A stretch of 64,000 nt of DNA from DASPKM01 sp963817075 (GTDB lineage Bacteria > Bacteroidota > Bacteroidia > Chitinophagales > Chitinophagaceae). Position numbers and translations under genes: made by a program. Positions 54,905-62,398 of this stretch are shown here, piece after piece; position 1 is the first letter of the stretch; the number at the start of each line of letters is the position of its first letter. The stretch covers positions 124,001 through 188,000 of the forward strand of contig CAWFMT010000003.1 of NCBI GenBank assembly GCA_963817075.1. The letters run 5' to 3'. The notes under the pieces are model-generated. The model did no database searches, had not been told where the DNA came from, and was given only the letters and a program-made list of their open reading frames with translations.

Positions 54905-55135
54905 ATGAGAAGTACACAACTGACCCCGGAGTACGATGCCCTGAATGCATTGTATAAGATTGAGGAAGGAGGTAAGAAGTTCTATCTGCCCCTGAGAAGC
55001 CTAGAATCACTTGAACGCTATATTGATGCCTATAGCCCCTCAAACAAGCAGAATTCCCCCACAGTCATTGGCTGGTATAACAGTCTTTCCCGATCTGAAC
55101 AAGCTGATATTTTGGTCTTAAATCGTGCACATTAA
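54905..55135 (+). CDS. Hypothetical small protein
   Basis: A 76-residue cytosolic protein with no signal or membrane segment. It has mixed helical character (EYDALNALYKIEEGGKKFYLPL, ESLERYIDAYSP). No family is recognised. It precedes a second small ORF by about 40 bases on the same strand. It is kept because codon use and the start look plausible, but it is not certain. Confidence 0.45.
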   Translation: MRSTQLTPEYDALNALYKIEEGGKKFYLPLRSLESLERYIDAYSPSNKQNSPTVIGWYNSLSRSEQADILVLNRAH

Positions 55136-55176
55136 TGGAAGAGGTATGTGGTTTGAGGAATATTTAAAAAACACTT

Positions 55177-55392
55177 ATGTGGACGAAAAAGGAAACGCCC
55201 AGCAAAAACCCAAGAATTGCTTTACAACTTCAGCATCCCCCTGTAAAAGGAACGATAAGACTGGCGATCGATAATAAGGTTGTGTCAGAGGAAGACTTCA
55301 TTGACCGCAATCAGAGGAAGATGATTATGATGAATTGGGAAGAAAAATACTCACTCTATAATAAGGCATATTCTATCACAATTGCCTGTTGA
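55177..55392 (+). CDS. Hypothetical small protein
   Basis: A 71-residue cytosolic ORF (MWTKKETPSKNPRIALQLQ...) with a plausible beta-hairpin region (GTIRLAIDNKVVSEEDFIDRNQRKM, not quoted in full beyond key parts) and an aromatic end. No family is recognised. It lies between the 54905 ORF and a palindromic repeat. The first 15 residues may be non-coding; support is weak. Confidence 0.4.
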   Translation: MWTKKETPSKNPRIALQLQHPPVKGTIRLAIDNKVVSEEDFIDRNQRKMIMMNWEEKYSLYNKAYSITIAC

Positions 55393-55424
55393 TAAGTTGT
55401 GAAAAATCGGAGAGAGTTATAGGA

Positions 55425-55462
55425 ATTAACCGCAAAGGCGCAAGGACGCTAAGTCTCGCCAT
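55425..55462. repeat. 3'-end palindromic repeat, degenerate copy
   Basis: TTAACCGCAAAGGCGCAAGG, then GACGCTAAGTCTCGCCATG. A rearranged right half may be the ACCGCC/GGCGGT pair at about 55487-55512. It lies between the 55177 ORF and the convergent KGG-protein gene. Confidence 0.6.
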
Positions 55463-55519
55463 GAATCCAATCTCAAACATTTCTCAACCGCCATAGCTTC
55501 AACGAAGGCGGTCAAACCC

Positions 55520-55552
55520 CAAATAAAAACGCCCGGTAGATTTACCAGGCGT
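55520..55552 (-). terminator. Rho-independent terminator of the KGG-protein gene
   Basis: On the minus strand ACGCC..GGTA pairs with TACC..GGCGT around an AATC-type loop with one mismatch, followed by TTTTTATTT. It is 20 bases past the KGG stop. Confidence 0.8.
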
Positions 55553-55570
55553 CCATTTTAAACTAGTTGG

Positions 55571-55924
55571 TTACTCTTCTACGTTTTCTACGTTTTCGGT
55601 ATTCTCTCTATTCTCCCTGTTCTCTCTGTTTTCGCTGTTTTCAGCACTATTTCTATTTCCTCTTCCACCACGAGATGCTTCTCCTCCTTTTCTTCCTATC
55701 TCAGACATGTGTTCACGGTCCCTGCTCACAGCTTCTCCACCTTTCCTTCCAGCTTCCCTGGCTTCCTCAGAATTAAACTCGTGTGCAACACCTTGTTGGT
55801 GTGCAGCCTTTCCGCCTTTGCTGGCGATTGCTCGTTGTTGTTCAGGGTCCATAGAAGCAAATCCGCGATTGGATTTTTGTCCTTTGTTTCCCCTTTCACT
55901 CTGATTACCTGGATTTGACGGCAT
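55571..55924 (-). CDS. KGG-repeat stress-type protein (con-10-like)
   Basis: A 117-residue, highly hydrophilic, probably unstructured protein. Three KGG units are seen: RAIASKGGKAAH, REAGRKGGEAVS and SEIGRKGGEASR, the short repeats of the KGG (stress-induced/con-10) family. The C-terminal 30 residues are an Asn/Glu/Arg run (SENRENRENRENTENVENVEE, key units ENR and ENV) encoded by a short tandem DNA repeat at about 55571-55645. Homologues are induced by general stress and desiccation in other bacteria. It is separate from the trehalose genes but close to them. A terminator follows. Confidence 0.85.
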   Translation of the reverse strand: MPSNPGNQSERGNKGQKSNRGFASMDPEQQRAIASKGGKAAHQQGVAHEFNSEEAREAGRKGGEAVSRDREHMSEIGRKGGEASRGGRGNRNSAENSENRENRENRENTENVENVEE

Positions 55925-56089
55925 AAGTCAATTGTTTTTCGGTTAATAAAAATGTTTCGAGATAGCTTTTCTTAAGATGGTTTCTGGTTTCGGGTTGAAG
56001 TTTCGAGTTTGAATTCCCATGGAAAGTTCAAACTTCCAAACTCTCGAACCACCACACCCAAACACCTCAATTCCGCTCCACAACGAACT

Positions 56090-56290
56090 ATGCAGTTAAA
56101 ATTATACCAGAAATATTTCAGCCTAAAGCTTGCCAGGATCGGCCAAAAACGAGGAATGGAATCAACAATTAATGCAATAATTGATGTTGAAACGAGAAGA
56201 ATTGTATATGGTCAAGTCGACTTTACTCAAGAAACTAATGATTTTTTTCGGGTTGCAATTATTCTCAACCGTGAGTTTATATCTCCCTGA
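56090..56290 (+). CDS. Hypothetical small protein
   Basis: A 66-residue ORF from the ATG at 56090 (MQLKLYQKYFSLKLARIGQ), with a basic first half and a beta-strand pattern later (AIIDVETRRIVYGQVDFTQE, FFRVAIILNREFI). The frame continues upstream to 56009 but there lies in a word-like repeat. No family is recognised. It is convergent with the GH15 gene, 29 bases apart. Confidence 0.45.
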   Translation: MQLKLYQKYFSLKLARIGQKRGMESTINAIIDVETRRIVYGQVDFTQETNDFFRVAIILNREFISP

Positions 56291-56318
56291 AAAAATAGTC
56301 AAGTAATAAATTTTAACA

Positions 56319-58100
56319 TCAGATAAAATCATCTGTGTCCATTCTTTTCCAGATTCTGAATGCCGCATTGATCAGACCTACATGGCTATAAGTCTGAGGA
56401 AAATTACCCCATTGGGATCCGTCAGTTGATACGTCTTCACTGAAAATACCCAGGTGATTGCTGTAATGTATCAGGTTATTCAGGTTTTCAATTGCATCAC
56501 TCACTCTTCCGACACACGCAAGCGCATCAACATACCAGAATGCACATACCAGGAATGTACTTTCAGGAACTCCGAAATCGTCAAAGTGTTTATATCGATA
56601 AAAGAGCGCACGGTCTGCCAGCAACTCTTTTTCCAGCGCTATTATGTGATCCTTTGCTTTCTGTGAATCATGATCCAGATAGTTCATGGTGATCATCATC
56701 AGTGTGCTTGCGTCCAGATGCTTAGTGTTCATTGCCTGAGTATAGGCTTTCAATGTGGGATCAAAGCATTTTTCGATCATCTCCGACGCTTCCTGCGACA
56801 ATCTTTCTGCCTGTTGAAGCATCACATCGTCTCCAAATTGTCTTGCGATCTTGTAAGCAGCCTTTGCCCCTGCCCAATGGAAAAGCAAGGTGTAAGTATG
56901 GATCTGCTTTTGGTTTCTAAATTCCCAAAGACCAGCATCTTCAATATTCCTCGTCCTTTCAATCTGCTTCAGCAACCATGATACGATTCTCTTATAACTG
57001 CCCTTTTTTGTGAAAGTAAGTCGACGGTCCACATATAGAGGCGATATACCCACGAGCACCTGTCCGTATACATCATTTTGAACTTGCTCGTAAGCCTTAT
57101 TTCCAACTCTTACAGGTTTGTTGTTCATATAACCTGCCAGATGTTCCAATTCAATTTCGTGCAATTCTTTTTCACCTGTAATTGAATAGAGTGGCTGCAG
57201 GTCATCACCAGCGTTGTGAAGAATATTCTGTATGTAATCAAAGTATTTTTCGAGCTCTTCAAAATGTCCCAATTGATTGAAGGCTCTTAGGGTATAATAT
57301 GCATCCCTGAACCAGCAGAATCTATAGTCCCAGTTGCGCGAACTTTCATGGAATTCTGGCAAGCTGGTTGTCCCGCTGGCAATTATTCCACCTGTATCTT
57401 CATACTGATGCATTTTCAAAACAAGAGCGGAACGAATGATCTGGTCCTGATAGATGTTAGGGATGTAACAGCTTTTGACCCATCCCTGCCAGTAGCGAAT
57501 TGTCTTCTGAATAAAGTCTTCAGCAGTTTCCTCCAGCGGCGCTTCCAGGGGTTCACCATAAGTGAGGACTATGTATTTGGTCTGATCAAGGACAAATGCA
57601 GTTTCATTAAGGATATAATTTATCGGGATATTACTTGTTAGTCTCACCTGCGAATTAAGATTCATGTACCTTATATGATTGCTCCCTGTAACAATTTCAG
57701 GAACCGTTCTTCCATAATCGCCTCTTGGGTCACATTTTACTTTTACTACCGGCGCTCCACTTATCAACTCAAGCTTCCTGATCAACATTGAAGGGCGGAA
57801 CTGGCGCTCATGAATAGTCATACGAGGTGCGCAATCAATTACCTTGAATCTGCCGCCGAGTGTTGCAAACTCGGTACAGAGAACATTGGTATTTTCAACA
57901 TAGTACTGGCTGTTCTCAAAATTTTCCTGATCGGGTCGAACATAAAAATGACCACCCTTTTCTTCATCAAGCAAAGAACCGAACAGAAAGCTGCTGTCAA
58001 ATCTGGGAACACACATCCATTTTACATCGGCCCTGGTATTGATATAAGCCAGGTATGAGCAATTCCCGATCACACCCATATCATATTTATGAATAGGCAT
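56319..58100 (-). CDS. Glycoside hydrolase family 15 protein (glucoamylase/trehalase-like)
   Basis: A 593-residue cytosolic protein of the GH15 (alpha/alpha)6-barrel group: DMGVIGNCSYLAYINTRAD at the start, RNWDYRFCWFRDAYYTL, HWAGAKAAYKIARQFG, NYLDHDSQKAKDHI, FVCAFWYVDALA and FPQTYSHVGLINAAFRI are typical family segments. Bacterial GH15 genes next to otsA/otsB are often annotated as trehalases or glucoamylase-like. Its ATG at 58100 lies inside the end of the OtsAB gene (14 base overlap), so the two are translationally coupled. The substrate may be trehalose or an alpha-glucan. Confidence 0.9.
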   Translation of the reverse strand: MPIHKYDMGVIGNCSYLAYINTRADVKWMCVPRFDSSFLFGSLLDEEKGGHFYVRPDQENFENSQYYVENTNVLCTEFATLGGRFKVIDCAPRMTIHERQFRPSMLIRKLELISGAPVVKVKCDPRGDYGRTVPEIVTGSNHIRYMNLNSQVRLTSNIPINYILNETAFVLDQTKYIVLTYGEPLEAPLEETAEDFIQKTIRYWQGWVKSCYIPNIYQDQIIRSALVLKMHQYEDTGGIIASGTTSLPEFHESSRNWDYRFCWFRDAYYTLRAFNQLGHFEELEKYFDYIQNILHNAGDDLQPLYSITGEKELHEIELEHLAGYMNNKPVRVGNKAYEQVQNDVYGQVLVGISPLYVDRRLTFTKKGSYKRIVSWLLKQIERTRNIEDAGLWEFRNQKQIHTYTLLFHWAGAKAAYKIARQFGDDVMLQQAERLSQEASEMIEKCFDPTLKAYTQAMNTKHLDASTLMMITMNYLDHDSQKAKDHIIALEKELLADRALFYRYKHFDDFGVPESTFLVCAFWYVDALACVGRVSDAIENLNNLIHYSNHLGIFSEDVSTDGSQWGNFPQTYSHVGLINAAFRIWKRMDTDDFI

Positions 58101-60321
58101 TTGTTTCTTTGATTTTCGTTAAGTTGGTTATTCTTTCAAGAAGGGGTATTACATCTGCCTGGTTTAGCAAATTAAAATGTGCGGCAGTGTTCCCGTTTCC
58201 TATTTTGATTGTAATGCCATGATCTCGTAGAGCGGTGAACATATCTTCATCTGTGGTATCGTCACCAATGCAAAGTGTGAAGTCAGGTGATAAATGATTA
58301 AGTAATTTCAAAGCGCTCATTCCTTTATCAATTCCAGATTGCCGGACCTCCAACACTTTATTTCCGTCAATGATCTGCAGAGAAGTATTAGTGATCAATT
58401 GCGAAAGAGCGCTCATTAATTCTCTTGATCGTGTAAACCCAAGTTCAGGCTGTGTATTCCTGTAATGCCAGGTTAAAGTATTTTCTTTTTCCTCAATAAT
58501 TGATCCTGCGCACCTGCGGACGAATAACTGCATCAGTGGACGGATTTTATCTTTCCAACCTGGCTGCATGCTTGTTTGCTTTTCCCAGTCTTTCCCCTGA
58601 AGCTTTATAGATGCTCCATGTTCTGCGATCATTGAAATTGGAAGATGTCCCAGCCACGAACTTAGAGTCTTTTCATCACGGCCACTTATAATACAAACTG
58701 AATTCCTTTCATCCCGGGTAACATTTTTCAGAAAGGTCAGTAGCTGTTCACTAGGTTCCGCCTGTGAAGGCATACGTGTAAAAGCAGCAAGAGTTCCATC
58801 ATAATCCATCAATAATAATCGCTTTCTGGAGTTATTATACATACGGATGATTTCTTCAATTGCTTTTTCATCCAAAAGTTTCATCGAAATTTTTTGCTGC
58901 TCTGCCTTTACCAGGTCCAATTGATCCAGAAAATCAGTAACCCATCTTACAACATCATACTCCTTCAATCTCTTCTGCATCATGATCATTCGTTGCTGCT
59001 GTTCAGGGATAGGCATGATCAATGCCTGGTGAATGGCCTTTGAAACTTCATCGCTATCCGTTGGATTAACAATAATGGCTTCATTGAGTTCGCTGGCAGC
59101 TCCCGTTAGTTCGCTCAGTATTAGAACTCCTCTGTGATTGATCTTGCTTGCGATGAATTCTTTGGCAACAAGGTTCATTCCATCTCTCAAAGGTGTGATC
59201 AATGCAACATCAGCAGACTGGTACATTCCTTTGAGTTCTTCGAATTCCATATGGTTGTATCTGTAAATTATCGGCTGCCAATCAATCGAAGAATATTTGC
59301 CATTGATTGTTCCAATCAACTCTTCAAGCATTTTTTTTCGTTCATTGTAGGCAGGTATGTTGTCTCTTGAAGGAATTACATTAAGCACAAATACGATCTT
59401 TTCTCTCCACTCAGGATAATCCTGAAGGAATTGATTGAATCCGTGAAGTCTATACATCAGTCCCTTGGTATAGTCCTGCCGGTCCACAGAAAAAATTATC
59501 TTCTGTTCTTTGAAGCTGTTCTTGATCCTTGATAAGATCTCATTGAGATTTCCGCTATCTCCATCAGAATGAAATTTATCGTAATCAATTCCTATCGGAA
59601 AAAGATCGGCTCTCACCAGGCGGTTTCGGTACATTAAATTATTGAACTGGGTATCCAGTTTCATCACCATTTTGGCGGACTGAATAAAATAAGTTGCATA
59701 ATCATAGGTGTGAAAACCTACGAGGTCGGCGCCAAGAATGCCATTCAGTAATGCGTTCTTCCATTCTGAAGGTAATAATCGAAATAACTCATATGATGGA
59801 AAGGGTATGTGGAGGAAGAATCCAATTGAAGCTTCGGGCCTTTTTATTCGAACCATCTTAGGCACAAGCATTAATTGGTAATCATGTATCCAGATTAAAT
59901 CATCAGGTTTGGAGATCTCCAGGATCTTCTCGGCAAATTGCTGGTTGGCTATTTTGTAGGCTTCAAAATATTCTTTCTTTACCTCGATCAATGAAGGAAA
60001 ATAATGGAATAAGGGCCAGATGAGGGAATTTGAAAATCCATTGTAATAATTATTGTAAACATTCTCCCCCATAAATACAGGTTCGATCTTAAAATTGCTT
60101 TCTTCCAATTTTTTTTCAGCTGCTTCAAATTCCTGTGGAGAAAAATCTACGCTACCAATCCAAATAGTTTCTTCAAATTTTTTTGGTAAAGAATGGTTCT
60201 TTTCGAAATAACTCATAATCGCTGACACCAGGCCACCGGAACTCTGGCGCAGAACCGACTGTTCACCGCTTCTTTCAATTGAATAAGGCAACCTGTTTGA
60301 AACTATAATTAATCTGCTCAT
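58087..60321 (-). CDS. Bifunctional trehalose-6-phosphate synthase/phosphatase (OtsA-OtsB fusion)
   Basis: A 744-residue enzyme from the ATG at 60321 (MSRLIIVSNRLPY); the frame also has an ATG at 60333. The N-terminal GT20 half (about 1-470) has WIHDYQLMLVPKMVR, GFFLHIPFPSYELFR and PLRDGMNLVAKEFIA. A short linker leads to the C-terminal HAD phosphatase half with LLMDYDGTLAAF (catalytic Asp pair), ISGRDEKTLSSWLG and CIGDDTTDEDMF. It makes trehalose from UDP-glucose and glucose-6-phosphate. GH15 overlaps its end. Trehalose protects against osmotic and drying stress. Confidence 0.95.
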   Translation of the reverse strand: MSRLIIVSNRLPYSIERSGEQSVLRQSSGGLVSAIMSYFEKNHSLPKKFEETIWIGSVDFSPQEFEAAEKKLEESNFKIEPVFMGENVYNNYYNGFSNSLIWPLFHYFPSLIEVKKEYFEAYKIANQQFAEKILEISKPDDLIWIHDYQLMLVPKMVRIKRPEASIGFFLHIPFPSYELFRLLPSEWKNALLNGILGADLVGFHTYDYATYFIQSAKMVMKLDTQFNNLMYRNRLVRADLFPIGIDYDKFHSDGDSGNLNEILSRIKNSFKEQKIIFSVDRQDYTKGLMYRLHGFNQFLQDYPEWREKIVFVLNVIPSRDNIPAYNERKKMLEELIGTINGKYSSIDWQPIIYRYNHMEFEELKGMYQSADVALITPLRDGMNLVAKEFIASKINHRGVLILSELTGAASELNEAIIVNPTDSDEVSKAIHQALIMPIPEQQQRMIMMQKRLKEYDVVRWVTDFLDQLDLVKAEQQKISMKLLDEKAIEEIIRMYNNSRKRLLLMDYDGTLAAFTRMPSQAEPSEQLLTFLKNVTRDERNSVCIISGRDEKTLSSWLGHLPISMIAEHGASIKLQGKDWEKQTSMQPGWKDKIRPLMQLFVRRCAGSIIEEKENTLTWHYRNTQPELGFTRSRELMSALSQLITNTSLQIIDGNKVLEVRQSGIDKGMSALKLLNHLSPDFTLCIGDDTTDEDMFTALRDHGITIKIGNGNTAAHFNLLNQADVIPLLERITNLTKIKETNAYS

Positions 60322-60524
60322 AAGAATATGCAACGAATTCTGTCAGGAAAATACCCAAAAATTAAGCCACCAGCCTGAAGAGTCTGATTATACAGAACCC
60401 ATTGTATCTCAAACTGAAGGAAAAGCAAAGAATAAAAAATCTATTTAACTATACTGGCTTCTTTTTTGAATACTTAAGGAGAGCAAGGAATAGGACGGAT
60501 TGATTATTTACAAAACGAACCATC

Positions 60525-60923
60525 ATGAGTACGAATCAAGCATATGATCGAACAAAATATATTGAGGCAAATGATCGTCTGACGAACATGACAGATCTTG
60601 ACCGTTGTATGGACAAAGCTAACGCCAAGGGATATGTTGACCAATTTCAAGCCGTGGACAAAGGATTGAGATGTATAGAAAATGAAAAAATATACCAACC
60701 CGAAGACGTGAAAGTGCCAAATTACTTCAGGTTTGAAGGGATCTCAGATCCGGAGGATATGAGTATCCTGTATGAGATCGAAACCAATGACGGTAGAAAA
60801 GGTACGCTGGTTGATGCTTATGGACCTTATGCTGATCCCGGAGTAGGTATGTTCATGATAGCGGTAGAAGACATACATAAGAAGGCCCCAAAGACCGGAG
60901 TTGAATTGAAAAAAGTTGATTGA
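60525..60923 (+). CDS. Conserved small protein, function unknown
   Basis: A 132-residue cytosolic protein with no signal. The second half (EKIYQPEDVKVPNYFRFEG, MSILYEIETNDGRKGTLVD, AYGPYADPGVGMFMIAVEDI) is well ordered; the first half is hydrophilic. Homologues are widely distributed in Bacteroidota, sometimes mislabelled as phosphoribosylpyrophosphate synthetase, from memory, but no catalytic motif of that enzyme is visible. It is divergent from OtsAB across 200 bases. A stress role is possible by neighbourhood only. Confidence 0.7.
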   Translation: MSTNQAYDRTKYIEANDRLTNMTDLDRCMDKANAKGYVDQFQAVDKGLRCIENEKIYQPEDVKVPNYFRFEGISDPEDMSILYEIETNDGRKGTLVDAYGPYADPGVGMFMIAVEDIHKKAPKTGVELKKVD

Positions 60924-60990
60924 AAAAATCTTTCTTTATCTTCTTTAATTTCTGACTCTTCCTCCCGACTTCCGCTTTCCTCCCTCGTTC

Positions 60991-62028
60991 TCATAATACC
61001 TCAGCTGAGCGTTGGCGCGTGGAATCCCTGATTATTAATTCAGTCTCCAGGATTCTTGTTTCAAATTCCGTAACCGGCCGTTTGCTCTCAATCAAATTCA
61101 CCAATAATTCCGTGGCGACCTGCCCAATTTCAAATGCCGGTTGACTCACCGTGGTTAGTGATGGAGTAAATAGATCTGCAAGTTTTGTATTTGTGAAACC
61201 CGTGATTGGGATATCGGTCAGATTGTGCTTCTTTAGAATGCCCATGCAGACTGTAGTTATCCTGTCGCCTGCAGTAAAAATTGCATCTGGTTTTATTTTT
61301 CCGGAGAATAAACTGGTTACAGCATCTTCAACTTCGTCTATTATCATTCCTCCATGATTGCAATACCGAACTAGATTTTTATTAAAGGCCAATTTGTGTT
61401 TTTCAATTGCTCTTGTATAACCTTCCAGGCGTTCCTTGGTTATTGAGAGATAGGTTGAGTTAGTTATATGAGCAATTCTTTTGCATCCGCTAAAGATCAA
61501 ATGCTCGGTAGCATGGAATGCGCCGAGAGCATTATTTGCAATCACTTTATGCGTATCAATTTCATCAGTAACCCTATCAAAGAAAACTATGGGCAAACCT
61601 TTTTCATGCAATTCCTTGAAGTGCGAGAGATCAGTTGTTTGACTCGAAAGAGAAACCAACAATCCGTCCACGCCCCTTGAAGCGAGGTGCCTTACATTCA
61701 CCATTTCCCGCTCTCCTGATTCATGACTTTGGGTTATGATGACGTGGTAACCGCGATTGTATGCAATCGATTCAATGCCATTGATAGCCTGAGAGAAGAA
61801 ATTGTTAGCTATCTCACTTACCACAACCCCCAGAGAGCTGCTTTTCCTTTCTTTCAGACTTAATGCAATTGGGTTGGGCCTGTAGTTTATCTTTTCTGCA
61901 TACTCAAGGACAAGCTTCTTGGTATCAGAACTGATCTCATAACTACCTCTTAATGCTCTTGATACCGTGGAGGTGGAAAGATTTAATGCCCTGGCAATGT
62001 CCTTAATTGTTGCACTTTCAAATTTCAT
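60991..62028 (-). CDS. LacI-family transcriptional regulator
   Basis: A 345-residue regulator. The N-terminal helix-turn-helix is IKDIARALNLSTSTVSRAL (residues about 8-26) with the hinge helix PNPIALSLKE. The effector domain is a periplasmic-binding-protein fold: LGVVVSEIANNFFSQAINGIE, GYHVIITQSHESGEREM, VDGLLVSLSSQ, LPIVFFDRV and ITGFTNTKLADLFTP. The effector is unknown, presumably a carbohydrate. It is divergent from a SusC-type transporter, a usual arrangement for local control. Its candidate operators are in the gap. Confidence 0.93.
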   Translation of the reverse strand: MKFESATIKDIARALNLSTSTVSRALRGSYEISSDTKKLVLEYAEKINYRPNPIALSLKERKSSSLGVVVSEIANNFFSQAINGIESIAYNRGYHVIITQSHESGEREMVNVRHLASRGVDGLLVSLSSQTTDLSHFKELHEKGLPIVFFDRVTDEIDTHKVIANNALGAFHATEHLIFSGCKRIAHITNSTYLSITKERLEGYTRAIEKHKLAFNKNLVRYCNHGGMIIDEVEDAVTSLFSGKIKPDAIFTAGDRITTVCMGILKKHNLTDIPITGFTNTKLADLFTPSLTTVSQPAFEIGQVATELLVNLIESKRPVTEFETRILETELIIRDSTRQRSAEVL

Positions 62029-62125
62029 GAAGCATTCCTTCGGCTTTGATCCTTACGCTTTAAGCCGGTTTTAAAATTATGACTTTTTAGTTAGTTAGTT
62101 GGCAGGATGTTGCCGGGTTGGGAGT

Positions 62126-62151
62126 TGCAATCGTTGTCGGGAACGATTGCA
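62126..62151. promoter_or_regulatory. Candidate LacI-type operator, perfect palindrome
   Basis: TGCAATCGTT and AACGATTGCA are exact reverse complements around GTCGGG. A LacI-family regulator normally binds a two-fold symmetric site of about this size near the promoter it controls. It is 20 bases upstream of the candidate -33 element. Confidence 0.65.
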
Positions 62152-62161
62152 CAAAAAAAGT

Positions 62162-62203
62162 CGTCAATGTTTTGACTTTGACGCAATTATCGGTGTAGAC
62201 TTG
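62162..62203 (+). promoter_or_regulatory. Candidate SusC promoter with overlapping inverted repeat
   Basis: TTTG at 62171-62174 and TAGACTTG at 62196-62203 (one mismatch to TAnnTTTG) are separated by 21 bases. CGTCAA at 62162-62167 and TTGACG at 62178-62183 form an inverted repeat around the -33 element, a possible second operator. Confidence 0.4.
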
Positions 62204-62398
62204 TGTGAAATGGTCCAACCATTGGAAGTTTTCGTTACCTAAAGTGAAAGATTAACGTACCTGGTTCTGTAGATCCAATCTTATCTGATTAACCCACCCT
62301 AACTGTATTAAATTATTTTGATGCAGCCATGCTCGGGTATGGGATGCCTAAACACCAGGTACGCCCAGTTCGATTTTGTATCATAAAAAGCTTGCTAT

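Larger units (their letters stand above)
62029..62398. other. Intergenic regulatory region between the LacI-type regulator and the SusC gene
   Basis: A 370-base gap with no ORF of note. It holds a perfect palindrome, a second imperfect inverted repeat that overlaps a possible -33 element, and a candidate promoter facing the SusC gene. Two TTAG repeats (TTAGTTAGTTGG) precede the palindrome. The last 190 bases before the ATG are leader and show no obvious riboswitch or hairpin. Confidence 0.65.
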
